Source: DAOUBP01 sp964513075 (GTDB taxonomy: Bacteria > Chloroflexota > Anaerolineae > CG2-30-64-16). From it: a DNA stretch of 64,000 nucleotides. The translations under genes were made by a program, and so were the position numbers. The notes under the pieces are model-generated. The model was given only the letters and a program-made list of their open reading frames with translations. It ran no database searches and was not told where the DNA came from. Shown here one piece after another: positions 56,691 to 64,000 of this stretch. The stretch covers positions 1 to 64,000 of the forward strand of contig CAZELR010000010.1 in NCBI GenBank assembly GCA_964513075.1, written 5' to 3'. How positions within the stretch are numbered: position 1 is the stretch's first letter; the number at the start of each line of letters is the position of its first letter.

Positions 56691-59123
56691 ATGGGTTGGC
56701 TCCTGCTGATCGTCATCTTTCTGCTTTCTTTCCTGCTGACCTGGTCTGCGTACCGGCGCGGGCGGCTGACGACTCCGTGGCACTGTGATATAGTCGCGCT
56801 TGGGCTGCTGGCGCTGGCCGCGTTGGGGTTTTTCTGGCGCGTGGCGGCAGGCCAGAACTGGATGCCCGCGGACGGCGGCGACCTGGTCTCGTTCTTGTTC
56901 CCCACCTATCGCTTTGCCGCCGCCAGCCTGCGCGACGCCGCATGGCCGTTGTGGAATGCATTCACCTACGCCGGCGCGCCGCACGTCGGCGACATCCAGG
57001 CCGGCTTTCTCTATCCGCCCAACCTGCTGCTTTTCCTGCTGCGGCCTGAGTTCCCCTATGCCGCGTTGCAGTGGCTGAGCATTGGCCACATCTGGTTTGC
57101 GGGGGCCGGCATGTATCTGTTCTTGGCCCGCGGCCAGGGCCTCCGCCGCCTGGCTGCGCTGGCCGCTGCACTGGCGTTCATGTTCTCGGATGTGTTCCTG
57201 ACCCATTTCGGCAATCTGAACCTGAACGCAGCAGCGAGCTGGCTCCCGTGGATCTTCTGGGCGTACCTGGGGAACCGGCGAATGCGATCCGATGGATCGC
57301 CCGAATCAGCGCATCAGCGCATCGACGAATCAACCCTTCGTCCTTCGTCCTTCGTCCTTCGTCACTTCCCTTCAACCTTCAACCTTCGACCTTCAACCTT
57401 TGCCGGCCTCCTGCTGGCCATCGCCACCCTCGCCGGCCACATCCAGGCGACCCTCTTCATCGTGTTAGCGCTGGTCATCTATGCTGCATTGGATCTCTGG
57501 CTCGCAAGACATGAGCCGCAGCCCGGCCGCCGCAGCCTGGCGGCCCTGGCCGGATTGTGCATCTGCCTCCTGGTTACTTTGCTGCTCGCCGCACCGGTGC
57601 TGCTCCCTGCGCTCCAGCTTACGGGATACACCGCGCGGGCCGGCTGGCGCTACGCTGAAACCGCCGGCTACTCCCTTTCCCCCGCGCAGTGGGTCGGCTG
57701 GCTGATCCCCGGCTTTTTTGGCCGCGGGCCGCAGTACCACTGGGGCGCATGGCCGCGGGTCGAGATGGGCTACCTGGGCATTTTGCCGTTGATCCTGGCT
57801 GGGCTGGCGGTGGCGCTGCGCCGCGAGCGGCGGACCTGGGCCTTTGCCGGGCTGGCCGGCGCCAGCTTCGTGCTCAGCCTGGGCATCTACGCCATCCCGC
57901 ACGGCTGGCTCTCGCTGCTGCCGGGCTTCGGACAGTTGCGGGCGCCCGCGCGGCTGGTGCTGCTGACCGATTTCGCCCTGGCGGCGTTGGCCGGCTTCGG
58001 CCTGGATGCGGTGTTGGCGCCCCTCACCGACCGGGCGCGGGCGACGTTCGAGCGGGTCTGGCGGCTGGTGGGGCGCGCCACCGGACTGGTTTGGGCGTTC
58101 GCGGTGCCGTTGGCGTACGCAGTCTTGTTGTTGATGCAGGACCGCGATCAGGCGATCGTGATTCGCGTTTCGATCACCCTCATCGCGGTGGTGACGTTCG
58201 CAGGCTTGTTGGCGGCAAGCTGGCTGTGGCTGACGGCGCGGCGCGGCAATTGGGCGCGCAGCAGCACGCTGGGCTGGCTGGCGGCCGGGCTGATCTTTCT
58301 GGACCTGGCCAGCCTGGGCGCATACCAGGATTTAGGCGATCGCGACCCAAGCGCCGGGTTCGCGCAGCCCGCGATCGCGGCCTTCCTGGCCGGCCAGCCC
58401 GGCCCGTTCCGCATCGACAGCCGCACGCAGATCGACGCGCTCTGGCAGCCGGACACCGCGCTGCTGTTGGGCCAGGAGGACGTGGGCGGGGTGGCCAATC
58501 CGCTCGTGTTGGCCGATTTCGAACGTTACTGGGGCGGGCTGGGCTCGCGCTCCACCGCGCTCTATGACTTGCTGAACGTCCGTTACGTGATCGCCGGCAA
58601 GGACACGCCGCTGGACTGGGCTAAGTTCGTGCTGGCGTTCGACGGCGACCCCAAACTGAACGTCTACGAGAATCGCAGTGTCCTGCCGCGGGCTTTCGTG
58701 GCGGCCCAGGTGCAGGTTGCCGCGGATCACGAGGCGGCCTGGCAGGCGATTCATGCCGCAGGCTTTGCTCCGGCCGCTACCGCCGTGGTGGAGGGGGCAA
58801 CGGATCTGAGCGGCGGCCGGGGCCAGGTGAGCGCCGTCGTCCGCAGCGGCAACCGTCTGCGCTTCCAGGTGACCGCGGACGCGCCGGCCTTCGTCGTGAT
58901 CAGCCAGGTGTGGTATCCGGGCTGGCAGGTGCGCATCGACGGCCAACCCGCGGGTGCGCCGCTGCGCACGGATTACCTGTTCCAGGGCGTGGCCGTGCCG
59001 GCCGGCGCCCACACCGTCGAGCTGCGCTTTGCGCCGCGGCTGTGGGGGTTGGGCTGGCTGCTGGCGGGCGCGGGGCTGCTGTTGGTGGCCGGCCTGGCCT
59101 GGGCGGCGCGCCGCCGTCGCTAA
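56691..59123 (+). CDS. YfhO-family membrane protein with heptamer-repeat insert
   Basis: An 810-residue protein with about 11 membrane segments and a C-terminal external beta domain (VVISQVWYPGWQVRIDGQPAGAPLRTDYLFQGVAVPAGAHTVELRF). This is the YfhO layout, a GT-C-like family implicated in glycosylating wall polymers. PADGGDLVSFLFPTYRFA and PLWNAFTYAGAPHVGDIQ are the N-terminal conserved loops. Residues about 199-240 (HQRIDESTLRPSSFVLRH and following) come from two 7-bp repeat families and sit between WAYLGNRR and the next membrane segment. A protein end (AARRRR) is present. The acceptor and donor are unknown. Confidence 0.9.
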   Translation: MGWLLLIVIFLLSFLLTWSAYRRGRLTTPWHCDIVALGLLALAALGFFWRVAAGQNWMPADGGDLVSFLFPTYRFAAASLRDAAWPLWNAFTYAGAPHVGDIQAGFLYPPNLLLFLLRPEFPYAALQWLSIGHIWFAGAGMYLFLARGQGLRRLAALAAALAFMFSDVFLTHFGNLNLNAAASWLPWIFWAYLGNRRMRSDGSPESAHQRIDESTLRPSSFVLRHFPSTFNLRPSTFAGLLLAIATLAGHIQATLFIVLALVIYAALDLWLARHEPQPGRRSLAALAGLCICLLVTLLLAAPVLLPALQLTGYTARAGWRYAETAGYSLSPAQWVGWLIPGFFGRGPQYHWGAWPRVEMGYLGILPLILAGLAVALRRERRTWAFAGLAGASFVLSLGIYAIPHGWLSLLPGFGQLRAPARLVLLTDFALAALAGFGLDAVLAPLTDRARATFERVWRLVGRATGLVWAFAVPLAYAVLLLMQDRDQAIVIRVSITLIAVVTFAGLLAASWLWLTARRGNWARSSTLGWLAAGLIFLDLASLGAYQDLGDRDPSAGFAQPAIAAFLAGQPGPFRIDSRTQIDALWQPDTALLLGQEDVGGVANPLVLADFERYWGGLGSRSTALYDLLNVRYVIAGKDTPLDWAKFVLAFDGDPKLNVYENRSVLPRAFVAAQVQVAADHEAAWQAIHAAGFAPAATAVVEGATDLSGGRGQVSAVVRSGNRLRFQVTADAPAFVVISQVWYPGWQVRIDGQPAGAPLRTDYLFQGVAVPAGAHTVELRFAPRLWGLGWLLAGAGLLLVAGLAWAARRRR
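57336..57402. repeat. Composite heptamer block inside the YfhO-like gene
   Basis: CCTTCGT units (57336-57362) pass into CCTTCAA/CCTTCGA units (57367-57402). Together they encode LRPSSFVLRHFPSTFNLRPS, a 7-residue period, in frame. It joins the TCCTTCG family seen at 34340-34528 with the CCTTCAA family of the Fkp-like gene. Confidence 0.9.
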
Positions 59124-59531
59124 TGATGTCATGCTGAACGGGTCTACGGCTCAAAGTGCGCCGCGGCGAGCCATTAGTGAAGTTCACATGCCGCGGACGT
59201 CACCACAGCCGATGAAAACCAAGCGGAGCATCCTGAGCGGAGCACCGCAGTGCGCAGTCGAAGGATGCGAAGCGGCTCATTTTTAGGACCATCTCGTCGT
59301 GCGGCCGAGATCCTTCGCTGAGGTTTCGTCGTAATTGACCTTGAGTGGTCAACCTGCTGCTCATGAAGTACGAGGCACGAGATTCTTCGCTAGTGTCTCG
59401 CCGCAATGAGTGTTAAGTGGTTGACCCGCTCGGAATGACAAACTGTGCTTCGTGGGCTACCCGCATGACACCCGTCGGGTGGCTTGGCAGCACTCAGGAT
59501 GACGCGCTGCACTGCTTTGGGGAGTTCACTT
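59124..59531. repeat. Spacer with decayed dispersed-repeat pieces
   Basis: I see no gene. Several degenerate copies of a motif are present in both orientations: GTCATGCTGAACG (59129), ATCCTGAGCGGAGC with GTCGAAGGAT (59230-59266), GAGATCCTTCGCTGAGG (59309), GAGATTCTTCGCTAG (59380) and GGAATGACAAACTG (59431). They look like remnants of a widespread GCTGAGCG...GAAGGATC type repeat. Confidence 0.6.
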
Positions 59532-60305
59532 ATGTCCATCGACGCACCGATTCATACCAACGAAGCCAACCTGCCCCGGGTTCTGAACGCCGGTCTGCCG
59601 GTGCTGCTCGTCTTCTGGAAGCGCGAGTGTCCCGCCTGTGACCAGCTTGTGCCGGTTCTGGATCGGCTGGCGAAGGCGTACGCGGGGCGAGCGCTGATCG
59701 CCAAGATCAATATTGCCGACGAGCCGGGCCTGGCGCGGCGCTACGCGGCCGCGCACCTGCCCACCTTGCTCTTCTTCAAAGACGGCAAGCAGGTGGAGCG
59801 CGCGGTGGGCGCGGCTGCTGAGCCGGAGCTGGCCGCCTGGCTGGACTTCCTGGGCCGCGGCGGTGCGCGGCCGCTCGTGCCGTCCGGCCCCAGCACGCCG
59901 GTGCATGCCGCCATGCCTGGCGCCGCCACGCGCGAGCCGGCCTCTGCCCGGGCCGCACCCTCTCCGCAGGGCGCTCCGGCCGGCGGCCAGCCCGTGGTGC
60001 TCACCGACGCAACGTTCGACCAGGCCATCCGCGGCAAGACGCCGGTGCTGGTGGATTTCTGGGCCGAGTGGTGCGGACCCTGCAAGATGATTGCGCCCGC
60101 CGTAGCCCAGTTGGCCGGCGAGTTCGCAGGCCGCGCCGTGGTGGCCAAGCTCAACGTGGACGAGAACCCTCGCACGCCGGGCCGCTTCGGCATCCAGGGC
60201 ATCCCCACCCTGTTGATCTTCCGCGACGGCCGGATGGTGGACCAGATCGTCGGCGTCCAGCCGATCGGCACCTTGCGCCAGCGGTTGGCGCAGCACGTGG
60301 GCTAG
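59532..60305 (+). CDS. Tandem thioredoxin-domain protein
   Basis: A 257-residue protein made of two thioredoxin folds joined by an Ala/Pro/Gly-rich linker (about 113-152). The first has CPAC (WKRECPACDQL) and cis-proline LPTLLFF. The second has the classical WCGPC (WAEWCGPCKM) and IPTLLIF. Both active sites are complete, so both domains can be redox active. There is no signal peptide, so it should act in the cytosol as a protein disulfide reductase. The different CPAC and CGPC sites suggest different redox potentials. GGGGAG precedes the ATG at 59532. Confidence 0.93.
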   Translation: MSIDAPIHTNEANLPRVLNAGLPVLLVFWKRECPACDQLVPVLDRLAKAYAGRALIAKINIADEPGLARRYAAAHLPTLLFFKDGKQVERAVGAAAEPELAAWLDFLGRGGARPLVPSGPSTPVHAAMPGAATREPASARAAPSPQGAPAGGQPVVLTDATFDQAIRGKTPVLVDFWAEWCGPCKMIAPAVAQLAGEFAGRAVVAKLNVDENPRTPGRFGIQGIPTLLIFRDGRMVDQIVGVQPIGTLRQRLAQHVG

Positions 60306-60321
60306 GTAAGAGGCTGCCCTC

Positions 60322-61659
60322 TTGACCACCTCTTCAGCCACCCGTCGCCCGTCCGGCATGCCGGCGTTTGTCATCGTCTGGTTGGGCCAGATCGTCTCCG
60401 TGCTGGCCAGCAGCATGAGTCACTTTGGCCTCACCATCTGGATGTACCAGCAGACGGAGAGCGCCACCGCGATGGGGCTGATGCAGGTCGCCTTCATCAC
60501 GCCGTTCCTGATCCTGTCGCCCATTGCCGGCGTCATGGTGGACCGCTATAACCGCAAGCTGATGATGATGGTCAGCGATCTGGCCGCCATCATTGCCACC
60601 GGCGGCGTCTTCATCCTCTTTGCCATGGGCCGGCTGGAATTCTGGCACCTCTACATCTCCGCAGCGCTCAACGGCATCGGCAACACCTTCCAGTGGCCGG
60701 CCTACTCGGCGGCCATCACCACCATGGTGCCGAAGGCGCAGTACGGCCGGGCCAACGGCCTGATGTCGCTCATGGAGGCTGGGCCGGGGGTGCTGGCGCC
60801 GATGCTGGCGGGCGCGCTGCTGCCGCTCATCGGCTTGGCGGGCATCCTGACGATCGATGTGCTGACCTTCTTCTTCGCCATCGGCGCGCTGCTGTTCGTC
60901 TTCGTGCCGCAGCCGGTGCGCACCACAGCGGGGGAGGAGGGCCGCGGCAGCCTGCTGCACGAGGCGGCTTACGGCTTCCGCTACATCTTCCAGCGCCCCA
61001 GCCTGCTGGGCCTGCAGCTGGTCTTCTTCTTCGGCAACCTCTTCGCGGGCATCGGCTTTGCGGTGCTGGCGCCGATGGTGTTGGCCCGCACGGCCAGCAA
61101 CAGCGTCGTCTTCGGCATGGTCGAATCGGCGGGGGCCATCGGCGGGGTAGTGGGTGGGGTCGTGATGAGCGCCTGGGGCGGCTTAAAGCGCCGGGTCCAC
61201 GGCGTGCTGGGGGGGTGGATCTTGTGTGCGCTGCCCTTCGCGTTTGTGGGCATCGGCCAGGGGCTGCCGCTCTGGCTGCCGGCGATGTTCTTGCTGTCGC
61301 TGTTCGGTCCGCTGGTCAACACCTCGAACCAGGCCATCTGGCAGGCCAAGGTGGCGCCCGACGTGCAGGGCCGGGTCTTCTCGGCCCGCCGGCTGATCGC
61401 CTGGCTCACCAACCCCATCTCGCCGATCATCGGCGGCACCCTGGCCGACTTCGTGCTGGAGCCGGCCATGCGGAGCGAGAGCGGCCTGGCCTCCCTCTTC
61501 GGCTGGCTGGTGGGGACGGGGCCGGGCGCGGGCATGGGCCTGTTGATCGTGATGTGCAGCCTGCTCGGCGTGCTGGTGCCCGTAATCGCCTACTTCATCC
61601 CCGCCATCCGCAACGCCGAGACGATCCTGCCCGATTATGAGCAGCCGGCTGCGGCTTGA
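60322..61659 (+). CDS. MFS transporter (MFS_3/EntS-like)
   Basis: A 445-residue, 12-helix exporter. The A-motif-like GVMVDRYNRKLMMMVSDL (residues 70-87) and the overall pattern match the MFS_3 group of macrolide/enterobactin exporters. Substrate unknown. The start is TTG at 60322, 16 bases after the thioredoxin gene, after AAGAGG. The two genes may be cotranscribed. Confidence 0.9.
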   Translation: MTTSSATRRPSGMPAFVIVWLGQIVSVLASSMSHFGLTIWMYQQTESATAMGLMQVAFITPFLILSPIAGVMVDRYNRKLMMMVSDLAAIIATGGVFILFAMGRLEFWHLYISAALNGIGNTFQWPAYSAAITTMVPKAQYGRANGLMSLMEAGPGVLAPMLAGALLPLIGLAGILTIDVLTFFFAIGALLFVFVPQPVRTTAGEEGRGSLLHEAAYGFRYIFQRPSLLGLQLVFFFGNLFAGIGFAVLAPMVLARTASNSVVFGMVESAGAIGGVVGGVVMSAWGGLKRRVHGVLGGWILCALPFAFVGIGQGLPLWLPAMFLLSLFGPLVNTSNQAIWQAKVAPDVQGRVFSARRLIAWLTNPISPIIGGTLADFVLEPAMRSESGLASLFGWLVGTGPGAGMGLLIVMCSLLGVLVPVIAYFIPAIRNAETILPDYEQPAAA

Positions 61660-61705
61660 CTGGAGGAGCGTCCTGTCTCCCTCGGTTCGCACGAATCGCG
61701 CGGAT

Positions 61706-61741
61706 GGTAAATCGCAAATCGCAAATCAGAAATCAAAAATC
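61706..61741. repeat. Intergenic AAATCGC heptamer block
   Basis: Units AAATCGC, AAATCGC, AAATCAG, AAATCAA, AAATCGC lie between the convergent MFS and AlgX-like genes. It is the same family as the in-frame insert at 25429-25465. Confidence 0.88.
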
Positions 61742-61748
61742 GCTGCCG

Positions 61749-62903
61749 CTACTGACTTGCCTCCACCCCGAACTTCAGATAGCGTTCGGCGCGCTCCTCG
61801 ATCACTACCTGGGGCTGCATCTCCTCCACATAAGCCTGGAGGGTTGCGAAGTCCGGCTGGGTCCAGATGTAAGTGGCCCGGTGAAAATAGGTCGAGATGT
61901 AGGGCTGCAAGAAGATGAAAAATGAATCTCGGAAGATCACCGCGTCGACGCTGCCGGCGTTCGGGCCGGCGCTCGGGCCAGTGTTCGGGCAGATGGTCTG
62001 GAACGGCTGCTGGCTGCGAGGCACGTTCGGTTCGTTTCCCAGGATTTGTGTCTCGCAAGCCGGCAGGGCAGCTGTTAGCACCGGCGATGGATGACTGAAC
62101 ATGTGGCCTACTGACATCATCACCACCAGGTCCTCATCCCCCCCGCCTACTTGCTCGCGAAAGTCAGTGGCCGCATAGCGCATCGGCCTGATGGCCGGCG
62201 TTTTTGCGGCCAGTGCAGCGGCGATGGCGTGCTGGGCGATATTGGCGCCCCAGGCGTTCCAATGCGTGCTGGTCTTGTCGTAGAGCAGCGGCCCGCTCCC
62301 CTTGGCAGCCAGCAGCACCGGCCGCAGATCGAGGACCGGCACCTCGGTGTGGGCTGCCAGGTGGGCAACAAGCTGATCGGCGCGGGATTGCTGTCCGACC
62401 TTGGTGACTGTCTCCGGCAGATACTCGGGATAAATAGTGTGTTTGTTGGGCGCGATCACGAAGAGGTAGGTGATGCCCCGGGCCTGCAGCCAATGATACT
62501 TTTGCTCCAGGTCCGCCTGCCACGCGGCCAGTTCATCCTCGGTCAACGGATCGTTATTGCGGTAATCCTCGAGAGCGTTGCCGTCCTCGGGATTGGCGTA
62601 GAAGAACCAACCCTCCTTGCCGACAAGCACCTTCTCTGTGGGCGAAACGCCCAGCCGCACATTGAGCACGTTGTACAGATAGACGAACTGCTCGCGGAAG
62701 CCGAAATGGTCGTTGTAGAATGCCTCAAAGCTGCCGGGGAACTCACGCAGAGCGCTCAGGCTGCGCGGGATGCCGGGGAAGGGCGCGAGCTCGCGTTTCT
62801 CGACCTCGGACGCCCAATTGCGGCTGGTGAAAGCCAGCGGCAGGAAGATGCCGGCCAGGAAGGCGGCGATCAGCAGGATGTGGCCAAGATTGCGTTTCTG
62901 CAT
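61749..62903 (-). CDS. AlgX/AlgJ-type SGNH acetyltransferase-like protein
   Basis: A 384-residue protein with an N-terminal membrane anchor (7-25) and an external SGNH-like domain. Family segments are FEAFYNDHFGFREQFV, KVLVGKEGWFFYAN, FVIAPNKHTIYPEYLP and YDKTSTHWNAWGA (the DxxxHW motif with the catalytic Asp/His pair), then AVIFRDSFFIFLQPYIS with the probable catalytic Ser. It would move acetyl groups to a polysaccharide outside the cell. It lies nine bases after the AlgI-like gene on the same strand. ATG at 62903 is preferred; a longer upstream frame overlaps the AlgI-like gene and is out of context. Confidence 0.93.
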   Translation of the reverse strand: MQKRNLGHILLIAAFLAGIFLPLAFTSRNWASEVEKRELAPFPGIPRSLSALREFPGSFEAFYNDHFGFREQFVYLYNVLNVRLGVSPTEKVLVGKEGWFFYANPEDGNALEDYRNNDPLTEDELAAWQADLEQKYHWLQARGITYLFVIAPNKHTIYPEYLPETVTKVGQQSRADQLVAHLAAHTEVPVLDLRPVLLAAKGSGPLLYDKTSTHWNAWGANIAQHAIAAALAAKTPAIRPMRYAATDFREQVGGGDEDLVVMMSVGHMFSHPSPVLTAALPACETQILGNEPNVPRSQQPFQTICPNTGPSAGPNAGSVDAVIFRDSFFIFLQPYISTYFHRATYIWTQPDFATLQAYVEEMQPQVVIEERAERYLKFGVEASQ

Positions 62904-62911
62904 CGTCAGGG

Positions 62912-64000
62912 TCAGAACCGGAAGTAGATGAACGGGTTGTAGGTCCCTGCTGCCAGATAAGCGACCGAAAGCAGGAACAGCACGCCAAGGAGCCCCAGCG
63001 TGACGGTTGAGACGGCGCCGCGGCGCACCGCGCGGCTCTCGACCGCCCTCCAGGCCGCGATCCGTTGGCTGATCATCCGGCCCACCGGAGTGGCGGCTGC
63101 GACGCCGATCAACAGGGTGATGATGACCCGGTTGTTCAGATAGACCAGCGTATCGTAGCGGCTGCCTGCCGCCGCGCTGCCCCCGAACATGGCGGAGAGG
63201 TAGCCCAACGCCTGGGGCAGGTCGGCAGCCCGGAAAAACACCCAAGTGATGGTCACCAGCAGCAGGGTGTAGCCGTGTTGGAGCGGCTTGGGCGTCCGCT
63301 CCAAGATCTTCCCAAAGCCCACGCGTTCCAGCACCAGATAGACCCCGTGCAGCAGCCCCCAGATCACGAAATTCCAGCTTGCTCCATGCCACAGCCCGCA
63401 CAGCAGGAACACCGTCGTCAGGTTCAGATAGGTGCGCCAGGCGGCCCCGCGGTTGCCGCCCATCGGGATGTAGAGGTAGTCGCGGAACCACGTCGAGAGC
63501 GAGATGTGCCAGCGGCGCCAGAATTCCCGTATCGAAAGCGAGATATAGGGATAGTCGAAATTCTCCATGATGCGAAAGCCGAGCATTCGGCCCAGGCCGA
63601 TGGCCATATCGGAATAGGCCGAGAAGTCGAGATAGATCTGGAGCCCATAGCAGATGATCCCCAGCCAGGCCGGGCCGGCGGTCAGGTCACCCGCGGGAAC
63701 GGCGAAAACCTTGTCGGCCACCTCTCCCAGCGGGTTGGCCAGGATGAGCTTCTTCGCCAGGCCGAACACGAACCGCTCTATGCCGGCAGAGAAGCCGGCC
63801 GCGGTGACCGTGCGCGCGATGAGCTGGCTGGCCATGTCGCGATAACGCAGAATGGGGCCGGCGATCAACTGCGGGAAGAGTGCGATATAGAGCGCACACT
63901 GGACGAAGGTCCGCTGTGCGGTGCACTGCCGGCGGTAGATATCGACCAGGTACGAGATGGCGTGGAAGGTGAAGAACGAGATGCCGATCGGCAGGTGGAC
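62912..64000 (-). CDS. AlgI-like MBOAT O-acyltransferase (5' end outside window)
   Basis: A membrane-bound O-acyltransferase that would pass acetyl from the cytosol to the AlgX-like partner. At least 362 residues lie in the window and the frame runs off the right edge. Visible motifs are LPIGISFFTFHAISYLVDIYR, PQLIAGPILRYRDM, FGLAKKLILANPLG, YLDFSAYSDMAIG, LSIREFWRRWHISLSTWFRDY and LCGLWHGASWNFVIWG with the catalytic His. This is a close match to AlgI/PatA/DltB-type proteins. The TTG at 63868 is not the true start, because conserved sequence continues upstream. Confidence 0.95.
   Translation of the reverse strand, partial: VHLPIGISFFTFHAISYLVDIYRRQCTAQRTFVQCALYIALFPQLIAGPILRYRDMASQLIARTVTAAGFSAGIERFVFGLAKKLILANPLGEVADKVFAVPAGDLTAGPAWLGIICYGLQIYLDFSAYSDMAIGLGRMLGFRIMENFDYPYISLSIREFWRRWHISLSTWFRDYLYIPMGGNRGAAWRTYLNLTTVFLLCGLWHGASWNFVIWGLLHGVYLVLERVGFGKILERTPKPLQHGYTLLLVTITWVFFRAADLPQALGYLSAMFGGSAAAGSRYDTLVYLNNRVIITLLIGVAAATPVGRMISQRIAAWRAVESRAVRRGAVSTVTLGLLGVLFLLSVAYLAAGTYNPFIYFRF

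Noticed and set aside
62904..63491. N-terminal extension of the AlgX-like protein
   Set aside because: It is the out-of-frame shadow of the AlgI-like gene; the membrane anchor and family similarity begin at the ATG at 62903.

Overview
The window is about 64 kb of high-GC bacterial chromosome carrying roughly 47 protein genes, one tRNA and one riboswitch. Gene content and style (fused 2-oxoacid:ferredoxin oxidoreductase, GxxExxY and four-helix-bundle singletons, abundant short-period repeats, YfhO and O-antigen-ligase-like membrane proteins) suggest an uncultured Chloroflexota of the Anaerolineae/Caldilineae type. That placement is inference; no rRNA is present to test it.

Layout. 1-4.4 kb: a small unknown protein, a Rieske protein, then a leftward block of degV, plsX and a two-helix membrane protein, followed by tRNA-Leu(GAG). 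4.7-6.1 kb: a TauE/SafE exporter and a GxxExxY gene wrapped in GGACGCAGATT repeats. 6.15-28.9 kb: a surface-polysaccharide locus. It makes activated sugars (RfbA, a bifunctional fucokinase/GDP-fucose pyrophosphorylase, a GDP-mannose 3,5-epimerase-like enzyme, a DegT aminotransferase, a formyltransferase and a CapD/FlaA1 dehydratase). It also primes and assembles repeat units (a PglC/WcaJ-like transferase and four glycosyltransferases), and exports and polymerises them (Wzx, Wzy and an O-antigen-ligase family protein). 28.9-33.2 kb: peroxiredoxin, the two-subunit 2-oxoacid:ferredoxin oxidoreductase, and SSB. 33.2-38.4 kb: a leftward thiamine operon (thiamine pyrophosphokinase, ThiB, ThiP, ThiQ) behind a TPP riboswitch with a visible terminator. 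38.4-45.8 kb: a 1762-residue DUF11/SdrD-like surface protein ending in a PEP-CTERM signal, convergent with an exosortase and an EpsI-family protein. 45.8-50.6 kb: GH20 hexosaminidase, a DRTGG/phosphotransacetylase-like protein and an ADP-forming acyl-CoA synthetase. 50.8-56.6 kb: cysteine desulfurase and MnmA (tRNA thiolation), three small envelope-type proteins, Nnr and a CcmC-like protein. 56.7-64 kb: YfhO-like protein, tandem thioredoxin, MFS transporter, and an AlgX/AlgI-type O-acetylation pair cut by the right edge.

Two things stand out. First, at least four families of 7-bp tandem repeats (units like TTGAAGG, TCCTTCA/G, AAATCGC and GGAGTCA) are scattered between genes and also inserted in frame inside large proteins. 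Because 3 x 7 = 21 nt, they always encode a 7-residue period (for example STLNLEP, LKVEGSR, SQIANRK). In several genes the repeat or its edge also supplies the stop codon. Second, a compact exosortase/PEP-CTERM sorting module sits beside a single giant substrate and about 10 kb from the polysaccharide locus, in what looks like a non-classical host for this system.

Regulation that can be read directly: consensus sigma-70 promoters for tRNA-Leu, the TPP leader, the PEP-CTERM protein, the exosortase, ssb and (weaker) kor; a GAAC-N4-GTTC dyad beside the ssb promoter; and strong hairpins between several convergent gene pairs.
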